A DNA stretch of 64,000 bases from positions 730,486 through 794,485 of the forward strand of contig NZ_JH993797.1 of the NCBI RefSeq assembly GCF_000316115.1, read 5' to 3'. Shown one piece after another: positions 50,534 through 58,674 of this stretch. Origin of the DNA: Leptolyngbya sp. PCC 7375. GTDB lineage: Bacteria; Cyanobacteriota; Cyanobacteriia; Phormidesmidales; Phormidesmidaceae. The translations under genes and the position numbers were made by a program. The notes under the pieces are model-generated. The model was not told the DNA's origin, did not search any database, and worked only from the letters and a program-made list of their open reading frames with translations. Position 1 is the first letter of the stretch, and every line of letters starts with the position of its first letter.

Positions 50534-52039
50534 TCAACTGATCGTGTGCAGCACCTCCAATCGAGCCCTTTCAAACTCAGGTGTCTTAGCCTGACATCCA
50601 TATACTTGGCAAATCGCTTGAGTTAATTCAGTGCCAGCCATTCTTAGTTGAATAACTTGTTTCGGTTTAGAGTCTGAAGAGGTTGTCAGGTTTGCATCTT
50701 CAAATAACCGCTTCCTCTTGATGTCAGGCAACCAGGGCATTTTAAGGATTTGGTGCCCATGGATATTTGAATAGGCTAGAAATGCTTTCGGCTCTGCCTC
50801 AAGTCGAGCCATGGCAGTCTTGTAAATCTCCTTCCCCTGCGCGTGGGTAGGCACTGGCGAGCGACCAATCAAGGCGTGCTCGATCGCCTGTTCAGCTCCA
50901 CGACTAAACGGGACAACAACACCAAAGTTCTTTTGAAGGCCAGTATTGATACCTGCATTTTGAACCTGATGATCTTGACCGAATAGCCAGATTCCTACAT
51001 TATCCTCACGCCCCATGATTGCGATGTTGTTAGCGATCTCAATCAGTTTAGCCTCGTAGTCAATCGGTTTGTCCCCACGCTCCTGAGCTGGGGCAGATTG
51101 CCACTCACGGATCATTTCTTTAGTGTGAGTTTTGGCTAAGGATAGAGTTGCTAGCCATTCATCTAAAACGATTATCAAAGGCTCTGGGTTGTAAGGCTTC
51201 CCTGTCTGCTCGGCTTTTGTTCGTTGGGTCTGACGTTGCACCATTCGGTCGATAATCCACTGAAGTCGCGATACCAAAGGCTCAACTGTGTACGACTTAT
51301 TCATGTTGAGCAAAATGACATGCTTCTTGCCATCATCAGCCGTTTTGTTCTCGTACCCTAAAAACGGTCCAGGTTTCGCTGTGCTGAAATAAAACTCAGA
51401 CTGCGGTGAAACTTTTTGATAATAATCAACCAAACCAAGCAGCAGGCTGGTCTTGCCCGCTCCAGTTTCCGCTGGTATCAATAAATGCTTCTTTTTATTG
51501 TTAAATACCAACTTAAAAATATCTGCTAAGTGAGATGACTCATCAGTAGCAGGATTTGGCCTTGCTTCTGTCGCTACCGATTGCTGGGATTGGTTCTGAT
51601 CACTTTCAGAGCTAGACGACTCACCCACTGCTGTATGATTTTGAGCTTCTGGCTCAGCAGTCTCAACCATCCCCCCTGCTTCAACAGCTCTTTGCTCGGC
51701 GGAGACCAGGGCCTTAACCTCTTCTTCTGCCTCAGCGATTTCAGGTAGCACTTTATAGCGTGCCTGCAACTGAATAGTTCGCTCCCTTTCCTCCTCCTCC
51801 CATTGACGCTTAATGGCTGGCAGTAAAAACAGGCCCATGATCGACCCCCCAGACGCCAGTGCTGCGAGCGGGAATTTGTACCACCAATATCCACGGGTGG
51901 AATGCCTGAATGATTGCCCTGGCTCTAACCTTTCAACAATCTGGCCAGATGAAAGTTCATACCGTGGCAGCAGGTTCATTGTGGGAGAGATCAATGCGCA
52001 AATAGAGCACGTAATTGCCAGTTTCAAAACCTTATCCAT
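50534..52039 (-). CDS. membrane-anchored FtsK/HerA-like ATPase
   Basis: 501 aa from ATG 52039 (8-bp overlap with the previous gene). Two N-terminal membrane helices (LKLAITCSICALISPTMNLL, FPLAALASGGSIMGLFLLPA), a Glu/Gln/Ser-rich linker, then a P-loop ATPase: Walker A PAETGAGKTSLLLG, Walker B PLIIVLDEWLA. The C-terminal region is basic. The layout resembles TraD/VirD4-type coupling proteins and packaging ATPases of membrane-containing viruses. It probably moves DNA across or into a membrane-bound assembly. Confidence 0.8.
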   Translation of the reverse strand: MDKVLKLAITCSICALISPTMNLLPRYELSSGQIVERLEPGQSFRHSTRGYWWYKFPLAALASGGSIMGLFLLPAIKRQWEEEERERTIQLQARYKVLPEIAEAEEEVKALVSAEQRAVEAGGMVETAEPEAQNHTAVGESSSSESDQNQSQQSVATEARPNPATDESSHLADIFKLVFNNKKKHLLIPAETGAGKTSLLLGLVDYYQKVSPQSEFYFSTAKPGPFLGYENKTADDGKKHVILLNMNKSYTVEPLVSRLQWIIDRMVQRQTQRTKAEQTGKPYNPEPLIIVLDEWLATLSLAKTHTKEMIREWQSAPAQERGDKPIDYEAKLIEIANNIAIMGREDNVGIWLFGQDHQVQNAGINTGLQKNFGVVVPFSRGAEQAIEHALIGRSPVPTHAQGKEIYKTAMARLEAEPKAFLAYSNIHGHQILKMPWLPDIKRKRLFEDANLTTSSDSKPKQVIQLRMAGTELTQAICQVYGCQAKTPEFERARLEVLHTIS

Positions 52040-52466
52040 GGCGAATAACCTTCTTAGCAACAAATGCCACCCCAACGCCTGCCATAGCCAAAGACAGGAT
52101 CAACGCCACCCCACCAATCATGCCGCTGACTGACAACAGGACAGATAGATAATCCCACCCACCGCCAATCACCCCGCCCAAGCCCAATAGGCCATACACC
52201 GTAGATTTTGCCGATGCGCCTCTCCCAGCTAATAGTCCATAGGCGATGAGAGCGATCGCACCCCCCGACAAACCCACGACTGTGGCTGGAATCAACGGGG
52301 GCACCAACCGCGCCAACATAACCATCGACATGGGCGCACTAAATGAAGCAATGCCCACCAACCAAATCTGCAGCCCATCAACAACGGTGAGACCTGTTTC
52401 CGGCGTCGGATCAAGCGACTCCGCTAATGGCTCAGTAAAATTATCGAAATCTAATCCTTCAAACAT
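52032..52466 (-). CDS. four-helix membrane protein
   Basis: 144 aa from ATG 52466. Acidic N-terminal tail (MFEGLDFDNFTEPLAESLDP), then about four membrane helices (LQIWLVGIASFSAPMSMVML, TVVGLSGGAIALIAYGLLAG, GLGGVIGGGWDYLSVLLS, GMIGGVALILSLAMAGVG). Directly upstream of and overlapping the ATPase gene, it is a likely membrane partner of it. Confidence 0.7.
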   Translation of the reverse strand: MFEGLDFDNFTEPLAESLDPTPETGLTVVDGLQIWLVGIASFSAPMSMVMLARLVPPLIPATVVGLSGGAIALIAYGLLAGRGASAKSTVYGLLGLGGVIGGGWDYLSVLLSVSGMIGGVALILSLAMAGVGVAFVAKKVIRHG

Positions 52467-52542
52467 AGGTTTCAAAAACGCTTTCTGAGGACAATGTACA
52501 CAAAAGAGAACGCTCAATCAAGAGCGCAGTAGTCGATCTTGT

Positions 52543-53229
52543 TTAGAATGCCAGCTTTTGAAGTTTGGCCAGTAGTCCACTCGCCTGCCTTGCTGAAATC
52601 TTCCCGTCCATTGCGTCAGCAAGCGTGCGGTTGTAAGTGGCCCTAGCCTGCGCAGTGCGAGCCTGCAAACGGATTCGCTGTCTCTCTTGATTGAGCGTCT
52701 GTTTATGGTTGGTGCCCATTGACTGCAGTTTTAGCTCAGTGCCTTGCCGTAGCTGCAATAGCTTAAATTTCCAATTAGCCCTGTCCAGTCCTGCATTAGC
52801 CTGATACTGAGCCCCTTGATATTGCAACGCATTGGCTGTCTTTTCCTGCAGCAGTTTGCGATCTAAGCCAGCCTGGTTAGTCTGCTTAGTTAATTCGGCC
52901 ACCATCTCAGCAACCTGGCCATCTTTCGCTAGACCCTCCTTGAGAATTTCTGCTCGTAGTTCTTCAATGGTGGCCACCCGCTTCAAGATCTCTTTAATCT
53001 TCTTGCAAGCGTGTTTAGCGAATTTTTCTTGCTTCGCCATCTCCTCAGCGGTCGCACTGAGTCGTTGCACATCCTCCAGGGATAACTTGCCGATACTTCG
53101 TGGATCAAACCCGCCGGTCATTTGTTCAATAACCTTAGATGCGGCTGTGGTTCCGCTAGTATTGCCAACACGGAAGTTCGGGGAATAAGCTCCGCCTGAA
53201 CCGCTACGACCAGAGAGAACAGGAAGCAT
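52543..53229 (-). CDS. coiled-coil protein, first gene of the ATPase operon
   Basis: 228 aa, almost all charged helix (VQRLSATAEEMAKQEKFAKH, IEELRAEILKEGLAKDGQVA) with a Gln/Ala-rich C-terminal half. The N-terminus is Gly/Ser-rich. No membrane segment. Could be a scaffold or a DNA-compaction protein of the transfer/assembly module. Confidence 0.65.
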   Translation of the reverse strand: MLPVLSGRSGSGGAYSPNFRVGNTSGTTAASKVIEQMTGGFDPRSIGKLSLEDVQRLSATAEEMAKQEKFAKHACKKIKEILKRVATIEELRAEILKEGLAKDGQVAEMVAELTKQTNQAGLDRKLLQEKTANALQYQGAQYQANAGLDRANWKFKLLQLRQGTELKLQSMGTNHKQTLNQERQRIRLQARTAQARATYNRTLADAMDGKISARQASGLLAKLQKLAF

Positions 53230-53324
53230 AATAAATCTGACTAGAATGGCCTCATTATTCTAACGGCATTGTCCTCAAGCTGCAAATATGAAACTCACTA
53301 ACCCCCACAAAAAAACCAGAACCC

Positions 53325-53481
53325 TCAACCCCCAGGCGTAGTGTGAGTTGCAGCCAGAGTGCGGCGATACACCTCCAGCTACGTAGCATAGGCTACCCAA
53401 AGTAGCCCATTACATGTCCTATAGTATGACAGTCATTTGCCACTTACAGTGGTCGCGCCCGGTCATGTGCTGGGCGTTTTT
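53325..53481 (+). ncRNA. candidate small-RNA element, copy 2
   Basis: Same order of blocks as 39245-39398: a GTAGCATAGGCTAC near-palindrome, CCCAAAGTAGCC, TGTC-CTATAGTAT-GACA, CAGTCATTT, ACTTACAGTGGTCGCGCCC, then hairpin CGCCC/GGGCG and TTTTT. The loop of the small stem is the reverse complement of that in copy 1. It lies directly upstream of CRISPR leader 2. Confidence 0.5.
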
Positions 53482-53493
53482 GTGTGTGGGCCA

Positions 53494-53674
53494 AGCCACG
53501 GATATGAGCTGATCGCTGAAAGCCCTATATTTTGGTTGACATCCGTGGGGCTCCTACTGGCAAGGGTTTCAAGAGCTGAGACCTTAAAACCTGAAGGCTG
53601 ATAGAATAGGAGTATCGACATCCGTGGTTTGGCTGTCTGGAGCGTGCTCTATGACGGGCTTCTATTGGGGGTGT
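53494..53674 (+). promoter_or_regulatory. CRISPR leader 2
   Basis: About 180 bp similar to leader 1, with GACATCCGTGG present twice (at about 53538 and 53618). It abuts the first repeat of array 2. Confidence 0.8.
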
Positions 53675-54024
53675 CTTTACCGATCGACTCAGGTCGGAAT
53701 AGTTGGAAACTCCTTTGATGATAAACAGGATGAGACCACAACACAAAACACTTTACCGATCGACTCAGGTCGGAATAGTTGGAAACATAATTTGAGTTTC
53801 CCCGACAATTTGAGCGTCTAATACTGGGCTTTACCGATCGACTCAGGTCGGAATAGTTGGAAACACAAACAACAAGCCTGAGCCTGCTTTTCCGGGAACT
53901 TTGATACTTTACCGATCAGCTCAGATCGGAATGGTTGGAAACTCGAGCAAGAAACGTTCACCAAGCGTATCGATTGATAGCTCTTTTACTTTACCGATCA
54001 GCTCAGATCGGAATGGTTGGAAAT
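53675..54024 (+). CRISPR. mini-CRISPR array 2 (5 repeats, 4 spacers)
   Basis: 36-bp repeats at 53675, 53751, 53829, 53907 and 53989, spacers of 40, 42, 42 and 46 bp. The first three repeats equal the array 1 consensus in this orientation. The last two share four substitutions (CAGCTCAGATCGGAATGG), and the final base of the last is T. Repeat decay at the leader-distal end and the shared leader fix the direction of transcription as plus. No cas genes in the window. Confidence 0.93.
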
Positions 54025-54107
54025 GGCACATGTTCAACGGCTCTATCTGAGCCAATCTCAGTCACTGGCCTCGTTGTAATCCTCAAGACTTCTCCCGAAG
54101 TCAAACA

Positions 54108-54149
54108 AAAAGCAACCGCCCCGAGAATTCTCAAGGGCGGTTGCTTTTT
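54108..54149. terminator. bidirectional terminator at the trailer of CRISPR cassette 2
   Basis: AGCAACCGCC... / ...GGGCGGTTGCT stem with A- and T-runs on both sides, matching 27178-27216. It ends the CRISPR transcript and also insulates the convergent small genes. Confidence 0.88.
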
Positions 54150-54195
54150 ATGGCCCCCTAAAAAGAGAGGACCGGCTAAACCTCGTATGAATCGG

Positions 54196-54393
54196 CTACG
54201 CCTTGATGAACTTGGGCGTTAGTGCTTTGAGCTGTCGGCGCATCTTCACGATCAGATGGTCCTCAGCCCCAGAGACTGCACACGCTTCCCAGTTAAGTTC
54301 TGATACCTCCAAGCAGAAGAGAGTAAAGCGTACTAGTGTCCATAGTACAAAGAGGAAAATGAGGCGGATTAAGGTTTTGGTTAGGTTAGTCAT
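54196..54393 (-). CDS. small membrane protein
   Basis: 65 aa. One or two N-terminal hydrophobic stretches (IRLIFLFVLWTLVRFTLFCL) and a basic C-terminal tail (VKMRRQLKALTPKFIKA). Starts four bases after the previous stop codon. Function unknown. Confidence 0.55.
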   Translation of the reverse strand: MTNLTKTLIRLIFLFVLWTLVRFTLFCLEVSELNWEACAVSGAEDHLIVKMRRQLKALTPKFIKA

Positions 54394-54397
54394 CGTC

Positions 54398-54574
54398 CTA
54401 TGCCTCCGCCTTCAGTAGTCGAGATAACGGATACGCCGCCCAGGGTGTATCTGTGCCTTTCTTCCAGATGATGCAAGGCGTTTGGGTATCGTGTAGCAAG
54501 TACCACCATTGGCGGGCAGCCCACACTGTTTCGACATAGACAAGCAGGGTACCGTCGTGATTGATGTAGGTCAT
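54398..54574 (-). CDS. small hypothetical protein
   Basis: 58 aa from ATG 54574 (MTYINHDGTLLVYVETVWAA). Trp-rich, beta-type; starts within two bases of the previous stop. No family recognised; part of a row of phage-type small genes. Confidence 0.55.
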   Translation of the reverse strand: MTYINHDGTLLVYVETVWAARQWWYLLHDTQTPCIIWKKGTDTPWAAYPLSRLLKAEA

Positions 54575-54576
54575 GA

Positions 54577-54753
54577 CTACGCCTCCGCCCAAGCTTTGAT
54601 GGTGGTATTGACCCGAGACTCAATCTCAAGCTTCAGATGAACCTCAAGATCACTGAACTGACCTTCGATATAGCTACCTTTGTCCAAGGCTTGAGTCAGT
54701 AGCCATAGGGGACAAACAACAAGCCACAACAACATGTATAGGAGTATTCGCAT
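54577..54753 (-). CDS. 58-residue membrane protein
   Basis: MRILLYMLLWLVVCPLWLLT is a membrane helix or signal anchor, followed by a soluble acidic helix (LEVHLKLEIESRVNTTIKAW). The close spacing to the next start supports translation. Confidence 0.55.
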   Translation of the reverse strand: MRILLYMLLWLVVCPLWLLTQALDKGSYIEGQFSDLEVHLKLEIESRVNTTIKAWAEA

Positions 54754-54815
54754 CGTTCTAAATTCCGTAGGGTTGGTAAGGCCGGTCCCGTAGCGATGGA
54801 ACCGGCGGTGAGGGG

Positions 54816-55013
54816 TTAGCCGTTGTACTTGGCCAGAGCTGTTTGCATGTCCTCAGTGTTCTCTTGAGGAGTCGCTAGGAGTTTATCCAGCGTCATTCCG
54901 ATCTCGGCTAGGAAATCCTCAACACGAGTCGTCGGAATACGATAGTCGGCTCCAGTCTGACTGCACTCAGCGTACAGTTGGCCACGGGAAGCGTTTTGGG
55001 TGAATGTGATCAT
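54816..55013 (-). CDS. small hypothetical protein
   Basis: 65 aa, with CSQTGADYRIPTTRVEDFLA and IGMTLDKLLATPQENTEDMQ. Good AGGACATAG-type purine tract upstream. Cytosolic, acidic, unknown. A GGTCCCG/CGGAACC-type hairpin follows near 54783-54805. Confidence 0.55.
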   Translation of the reverse strand: MITFTQNASRGQLYAECSQTGADYRIPTTRVEDFLAEIGMTLDKLLATPQENTEDMQTALAKYNG

Positions 55014-55026
55014 CGCTATGTCCTCC

Positions 55027-55512
55027 CTACGCGGCTACTGCCGAACGACGAACGGGAGTCTTCGGCCACTTCAGGTAAAGCTTCCCAGTGGGGCCATCAG
55101 GACGATGCGGGACAACAACGCTACCTACCTTCAACTGATTCGCCAGACTCAGAGGCACCCATAGGTCATCGGTCCAGCTGCCATTCAAGCCGCCAATAGT
55201 GATGCGTTGGACACGGTTACGACTGATGTACTTGCAATCGGAATAGTAACCGCTGGGGCGACTCTTGGGGCCTTTGGTGATGACCTTGGCGAGGGGGTCG
55301 GGGTTGTGGGTCAGCGTGTAATCCTGCTTAGCGGCTTCTAGACATTCGTCAGCAGTGCCACCGGACACAACCGCTGGATATGCTGAGTAGCGGCTGTACT
55401 CCCATTTCAGGGTGGTGATATTAAAGTCAATCTTTCCAATAACTTCGGAACCCCAAAGGATGGTGTAGTTATCCCCATTGGGACTAGTCGAAAACTTGGG
55501 TATAGTTTGCAT
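55027..55512 (-). CDS. hypothetical protein, first gene of a minus-strand small operon
   Basis: 161 aa from ATG 55512 (a longer form would start at 55575). Beta-rich; AYPAVVSGGTADECLEAAKQ looks like the short helix-turn of phage DUF-type proteins; basic C-terminus (KWPKTPVRRSAVAA). Divergent from the XRE gene at 55666 across an operator. Confidence 0.6.
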   Translation of the reverse strand: MQTIPKFSTSPNGDNYTILWGSEVIGKIDFNITTLKWEYSRYSAYPAVVSGGTADECLEAAKQDYTLTHNPDPLAKVITKGPKSRPSGYYSDCKYISRNRVQRITIGGLNGSWTDDLWVPLSLANQLKVGSVVVPHRPDGPTGKLYLKWPKTPVRRSAVAA

Positions 55513-55597
55513 AATCCAAATTGCTAAGTGGTTTGGGTTAGCGAGCCCGGTGTCCAACTTTCCAGGGGAAGACATCGGGCTTTGCTATGTCATCACG

Positions 55598-55615
55598 ATA
55601 ACAGCTTCCTGTTAT
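55598..55615. promoter_or_regulatory. operator between divergent transcripts
   Basis: ATAACAG-CTTC-CTGTTAT inverted repeat, plus TAGC-TTTGT-GCTA just downstream, in the 90-bp divergent region. Likely bound by the XRE protein encoded at 55666. Confidence 0.6.
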
Positions 55616-55665
55616 TGCGTCAACCTAGCTTTGTGCTATCATGCGTACTAAGATAATGTTGAGGA

Positions 55666-55911
55666 ATGAAAGTGATATGCAAGTTAGCCGCGCTCATGGA
55701 TGCGCAGGAAATTGATCAAAAGACTGTGGCCAAAGAGACTGGCCTTAGTCCTACTACTGTTGGGAAGCTGTACAGAGGGCATTTCAACAGAATTGACAAC
55801 CATACAGTGATGTCGTTGTGTCGATTCTTTGAGTTAAAAACTATTAGCGATTTAATTGAAATCCAATGGGAAGACGAAGATTTTAAGGTGGCTACTGGAG
55901 GTGAATCATGA
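55666..55911 (+). CDS. small XRE/Cro-like HTH protein
   Basis: 81 aa. HTH LAALMDAQEIDQKTVAKETG-LSPTTVGKLYRG and a short tail (DLIEIQWEDEDFKVATGG). ATGA overlap with the antirepressor gene. The pair looks like a second phage-style genetic switch. Confidence 0.75.
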   Translation: MKVICKLAALMDAQEIDQKTVAKETGLSPTTVGKLYRGHFNRIDNHTVMSLCRFFELKTISDLIEIQWEDEDFKVATGGES

Positions 55912-56696
55912 ACTTCTCCCAGAATTTAGCCATGGTTATGGTGCAGTCTACTGAGCCGTTCCCAGTAGACTTTGACAATGCCTGGAAGTGGATCGGCTAC
56001 TTTCAAAAAAGCGATGCCAAGAAAGCGCTATTAAACTCTGGATTCATTGAGGGTATTGACTTCCAGGTTTTAAGGCAAGCTCCTCAAAACTCCAAAGGGG
56101 GTCGTCCAGCTAAAAAGTTGTACCTAACCGTTGACTGCTTTAAGTCATTTGGGATGATGGCAGGTACCGAGAAGGGTAAGCAGATCCGACAGTATTTCTT
56201 GGAATGCGAAAAACGAGTCAAAGAAATTATCCCAGCCCAGAACGCAGAGCTAGAAAAGACGCGGTTAGAACTAGAGCTGTCTAAATCTGAGTTAGCTAGG
56301 ATGCAGTGTCAAGAGCGGCTGCTGTCATCTGCTCAAATGCTGGGCAACACCAACAAAGAATTAGCGGCTTTAGTCCTAGGCGGTCCTGGTGCTATCGTGC
56401 ATGTCCCTGGCCCAAGAACTGAAGCCATAGTGGACTCTAGTGGTCGCATTCTAGAAACTTATGACGGACTGCCCATCAGCCGTTTGTCTGAGCGGTACGG
56501 CTTTGGTAAGGGCAAGAAAGCTTACGAACGATGCAGAGAGTGGATTCGTTCATTGGGCATTGGTGATGAAGAATGGGTTGAGGAGAAAGGCATTCATATC
56601 ACCAAGAAATTGCCTAGAGAAATACTGGCTACTCTTGACCAAAGTTTCCACGGCAGCCGAGGCCAGCGGCAGAAGTTACTAGGGGAGATGAATTAG
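55908..56696 (+). CDS. phage antirepressor-like protein (AntA/MSV199-type N-terminus)
   Basis: 262 aa. N-terminal domain with AWKWIGYFQKSDAKKALLNS, KLYLTVDCFKSFGMMAGTEK and IRQYFLECEKRVKE is typical of antirepressors and related phage regulators. A coiled coil (residues about 110-150) and a C-terminal DNA-binding-like part (RLSERYGFGKGKKAYERCRE...GRGQRQKLL-like end) follow. C-terminal remnants of a paralogue occur in both REC/PEP-CTERM blocks. Confidence 0.78.
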   Translation: MNFSQNLAMVMVQSTEPFPVDFDNAWKWIGYFQKSDAKKALLNSGFIEGIDFQVLRQAPQNSKGGRPAKKLYLTVDCFKSFGMMAGTEKGKQIRQYFLECEKRVKEIIPAQNAELEKTRLELELSKSELARMQCQERLLSSAQMLGNTNKELAALVLGGPGAIVHVPGPRTEAIVDSSGRILETYDGLPISRLSERYGFGKGKKAYERCREWIRSLGIGDEEWVEEKGIHITKKLPREILATLDQSFHGSRGQRQKLLGEMN

Positions 56697-56784
56697 ATGA
56701 CATACGATCCAGAATCAGATACTTCTAGGTGGCCTGCATGCAGCAGGATGGACTGCGCTAATATGGCTAAACTTCGGAAGTGGA
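56697..56784 (+). pseudogene. 5' part of paralogue B gene, split by IS3 copy 2
   Basis: MTYDPESDTSRWPACSRMDC and 9 more residues before the IS. ATG follows the antirepressor TAG directly. Joined to 58063-58199 without the IS and one GGA duplication, the frame gives about 74 aa matching paralogue A (34827). Confidence 0.8.
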
Positions 56785-56861
56785 TGAAGTGAACCCCTGA
56801 ATTTGGACAGTAAAATCAGACAATAGCAAGTCTAGACTAACATGTATCAACCTGAGACATT

Positions 56862-57716
56862 CTACAATTCCTTCCTCCACTTTTCCTCAAATTCGCTGGG
56901 TGTCAAATAGCCCAAAGAAGAGTGAATTCTTTTCTTCATATACACCTCGTCTAAAAACTCTTCTATTCTCTCATACACTTCATTAAAATTGCGATAGTCC
57001 GACAAATCAACCTCCTCTTCTTTTATTGTTCTCATGAGCCGTTCAGCATAACCATTCTCATAGGCCTTACCCACGCCTGCCATACTAATCGCTATCTCAT
57101 TCTCCTCCAATATCTGAACATACGCATTGGCCGCATATTGCACCCCTTGGTCTGAATGGTGAATCTCTGGAATATACTGGTTCAGTCCTTTCTCCAACGC
57201 TGTTATCGTTAACTGTTTCTCCATCGTTCTATCCAAGTGCCAGCCTCGAATACTGCGGGTGAACACATCCATTAATACCGCTAAATAAACAAATTCGTCC
57301 TTCAATCGGATATAGGTGATGTCGCCGACCCATACCTGCTCTGGATACTCTACTACCAACCCTTTGACCAGATTAGGATACCGCTTATATCCATGGACAC
57401 TATTGGTTGTTCGTTTCCGTCGTATTCGTCGCTTTTCCAGTAGTCCCAATTCTCTCATTAATCGGCTGATACGTTTGTGATTAACACGCCATCCCTCTCG
57501 CTGTAATTGTTTAGTAATCCGTCGATACCCATAGGTGGGATACCGTCCCGCCACATCAATGATCGCTTTTTTTAGTTCCTCTTCTTGCGTTTGTTTGTCT
57601 GATGTTGACCGATAGTAATAACGACTCCGACTGTAGCCAATGACATCACAGATGACCTGGATTGGATACTCGCCTTTCAACTGCTCTATCATGGTTCGTT
57701 TCCGCTCAGATTCCAC
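56862..57716 (-). CDS. IS3 transposase OrfB (intact)
   Basis: 284 aa rve-type integrase: VWVGDITYIRLKDEFVYLAV, HHSDQGVQYAANAYVQ and GYAERLMRTIKEEEVDLSD give D, D, E. GTG or ATG starts; in vivo probably made as an OrfAB fusion through the A7 run at the end of OrfA. Confidence 0.9.
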   Translation of the reverse strand: MESERKRTMIEQLKGEYPIQVICDVIGYSRSRYYYRSTSDKQTQEEELKKAIIDVAGRYPTYGYRRITKQLQREGWRVNHKRISRLMRELGLLEKRRIRRKRTTNSVHGYKRYPNLVKGLVVEYPEQVWVGDITYIRLKDEFVYLAVLMDVFTRSIRGWHLDRTMEKQLTITALEKGLNQYIPEIHHSDQGVQYAANAYVQILEENEIAISMAGVGKAYENGYAERLMRTIKEEEVDLSDYRNFNEVYERIEEFLDEVYMKKRIHSSLGYLTPSEFEEKWRKEL

Positions 57717-57991
57717 AAGTCTGAAGCTTTTTTTGCCACCGCTAACTCCATCGTTAACCGACCCACCATTCGTTCCAATTCGGCTATTCGTTCGGCTGAT
57801 TCATTTCCTCCTCCTTTGCCTCCAAACGCTAAATGCGCTTGTTTAAGAAATTCATTACGCCAACGATTGATCACTGACGTATGGACTTTATGGGCTCGAC
57901 TGGCTGCGCTCACACTCCGTTGGCCGCTGACGATCTCCAGCACCACTTTTGCCTTAAATTCGCTACTGTAGTTTCTTGGCTTGCTGGCCAT
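57689..57991 (-). CDS. IS3 transposase OrfA
   Basis: 100 aa, identical to the protein at 19296-19598: HTH (RSVSAASRAHKVHTSVINRW) and zipper. It overlaps OrfB by 28 bp. Confidence 0.9.
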   Translation of the reverse strand: MASKPRNYSSEFKAKVVLEIVSGQRSVSAASRAHKVHTSVINRWRNEFLKQAHLAFGGKGGGNESAERIAELERMVGRLTMELAVAKKASDLWNLSGNEP

Positions 57992-58062
57992 ATTCCTTCC
58001 CCCGATTGGACTCTAGCTTACGCTCTCTCAGTCCTGTCCTAATTTTGGGGGTCACTACAGGA

Positions 58063-58199
58063 CGTTGCTTCGCTCTGAGCCACTGCCTAGCGCTTCCATG
58101 ACTGGTGCGCTATTGAAAGTCAACTGCGTGTTTAAGGGCAACTGCCAATTTGGCCAAAATCGTATGGATCTTACCCAGGGAGATAGAGACGATGACTAA
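58063..58199 (+). pseudogene. 3' part of paralogue B gene
   Basis: Continues in frame after IS removal (...GALLKVNCVFKGNCQFGQNR then MDLTQGDRDDD), matching VNCVFEGDVTFPNVGMDYSA of paralogue A, with the same Asp-rich end and the same 8-bp overlap with the next gene. Confidence 0.8.
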
Positions 58200-58674
58200 T
58201 CAGCGGACATACCTCTTTTATGCCAACAGCGGAGATGAGACCAAAGATACGTCTCGACTTATTTCGCCCACTGGTGATGAAACCTTGCATAGCTTATTGT
58301 CCCAGCACTTTGACTGCAGCCCTAATGCAGAAGCGCCTGAGGAAGGCTACCGACTTTCTGAGTACAAGTCAGACCCTGACGCTTATTCCCGTCAGCTCAG
58401 CCCACGGGAAGCCGCAGGCTCGACTCATCACCGTCCAGGGCCTTGGGTTGTAACCAGAGTAGAAAGCTACTTGCCTGATCTACCAGTGGGCACTGAATAC
58501 ACTGAAGTGGTTATGTGTTGGTGTGATTATCAGCCGTTGCTTGAAGCTGATAACCCATGGATTGAGATGATTATTCCAAGCTTGGCTGATGCTCCTGATG
58601 AAATGTTGGAGCTGATGGGCTTGAAGCCTGAGCAGTTTGATCAAGTGCGTAATCGGGAGTCGGTTGGGGTTTAG
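58192..58674 (+). CDS. hypothetical protein, paralogue B partner
   Basis: 160 aa from ATG 58192. Shares YANSGDETKDTSRL, EGYRLSEYK, THHRPGPW and DLPVGTEYTEVVMCWC with 35032-35418, and carries an extra C-terminal helix (DEMLELMGLKPEQFDQVRN). The IS3 insertion upstream has separated it from its original promoter, so expression may depend on IS sequences. Confidence 0.65.
   Translation: MTNQRTYLFYANSGDETKDTSRLISPTGDETLHSLLSQHFDCSPNAEAPEEGYRLSEYKSDPDAYSRQLSPREAAGSTHHRPGPWVVTRVESYLPDLPVGTEYTEVVMCWCDYQPLLEADNPWIEMIIPSLADAPDEMLELMGLKPEQFDQVRNRESVGV

Larger units (their letters stand above)
56785..58059 (-). mobile_element. IS3-family element, copy 2 (intact)
   Basis: 1275 bp, inverted relative to copy 1 and identical except for the extra A in orfB. 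Target duplication GGA at 56782-56784 and 58060-58062. Both transposase frames are intact, so this copy may be the active source. Confidence 0.93.

Noticed and set aside
27290..54024. spacers targeting this element itself
   Set aside because: Comparing the seven spacers with the window by eye gave no match; a proper search is needed but self-targeting is not supported.
54390..54629. 79-codon minus-strand frame
   Set aside because: Overlaps the better supported genes at 54398 and 54577 in another frame.
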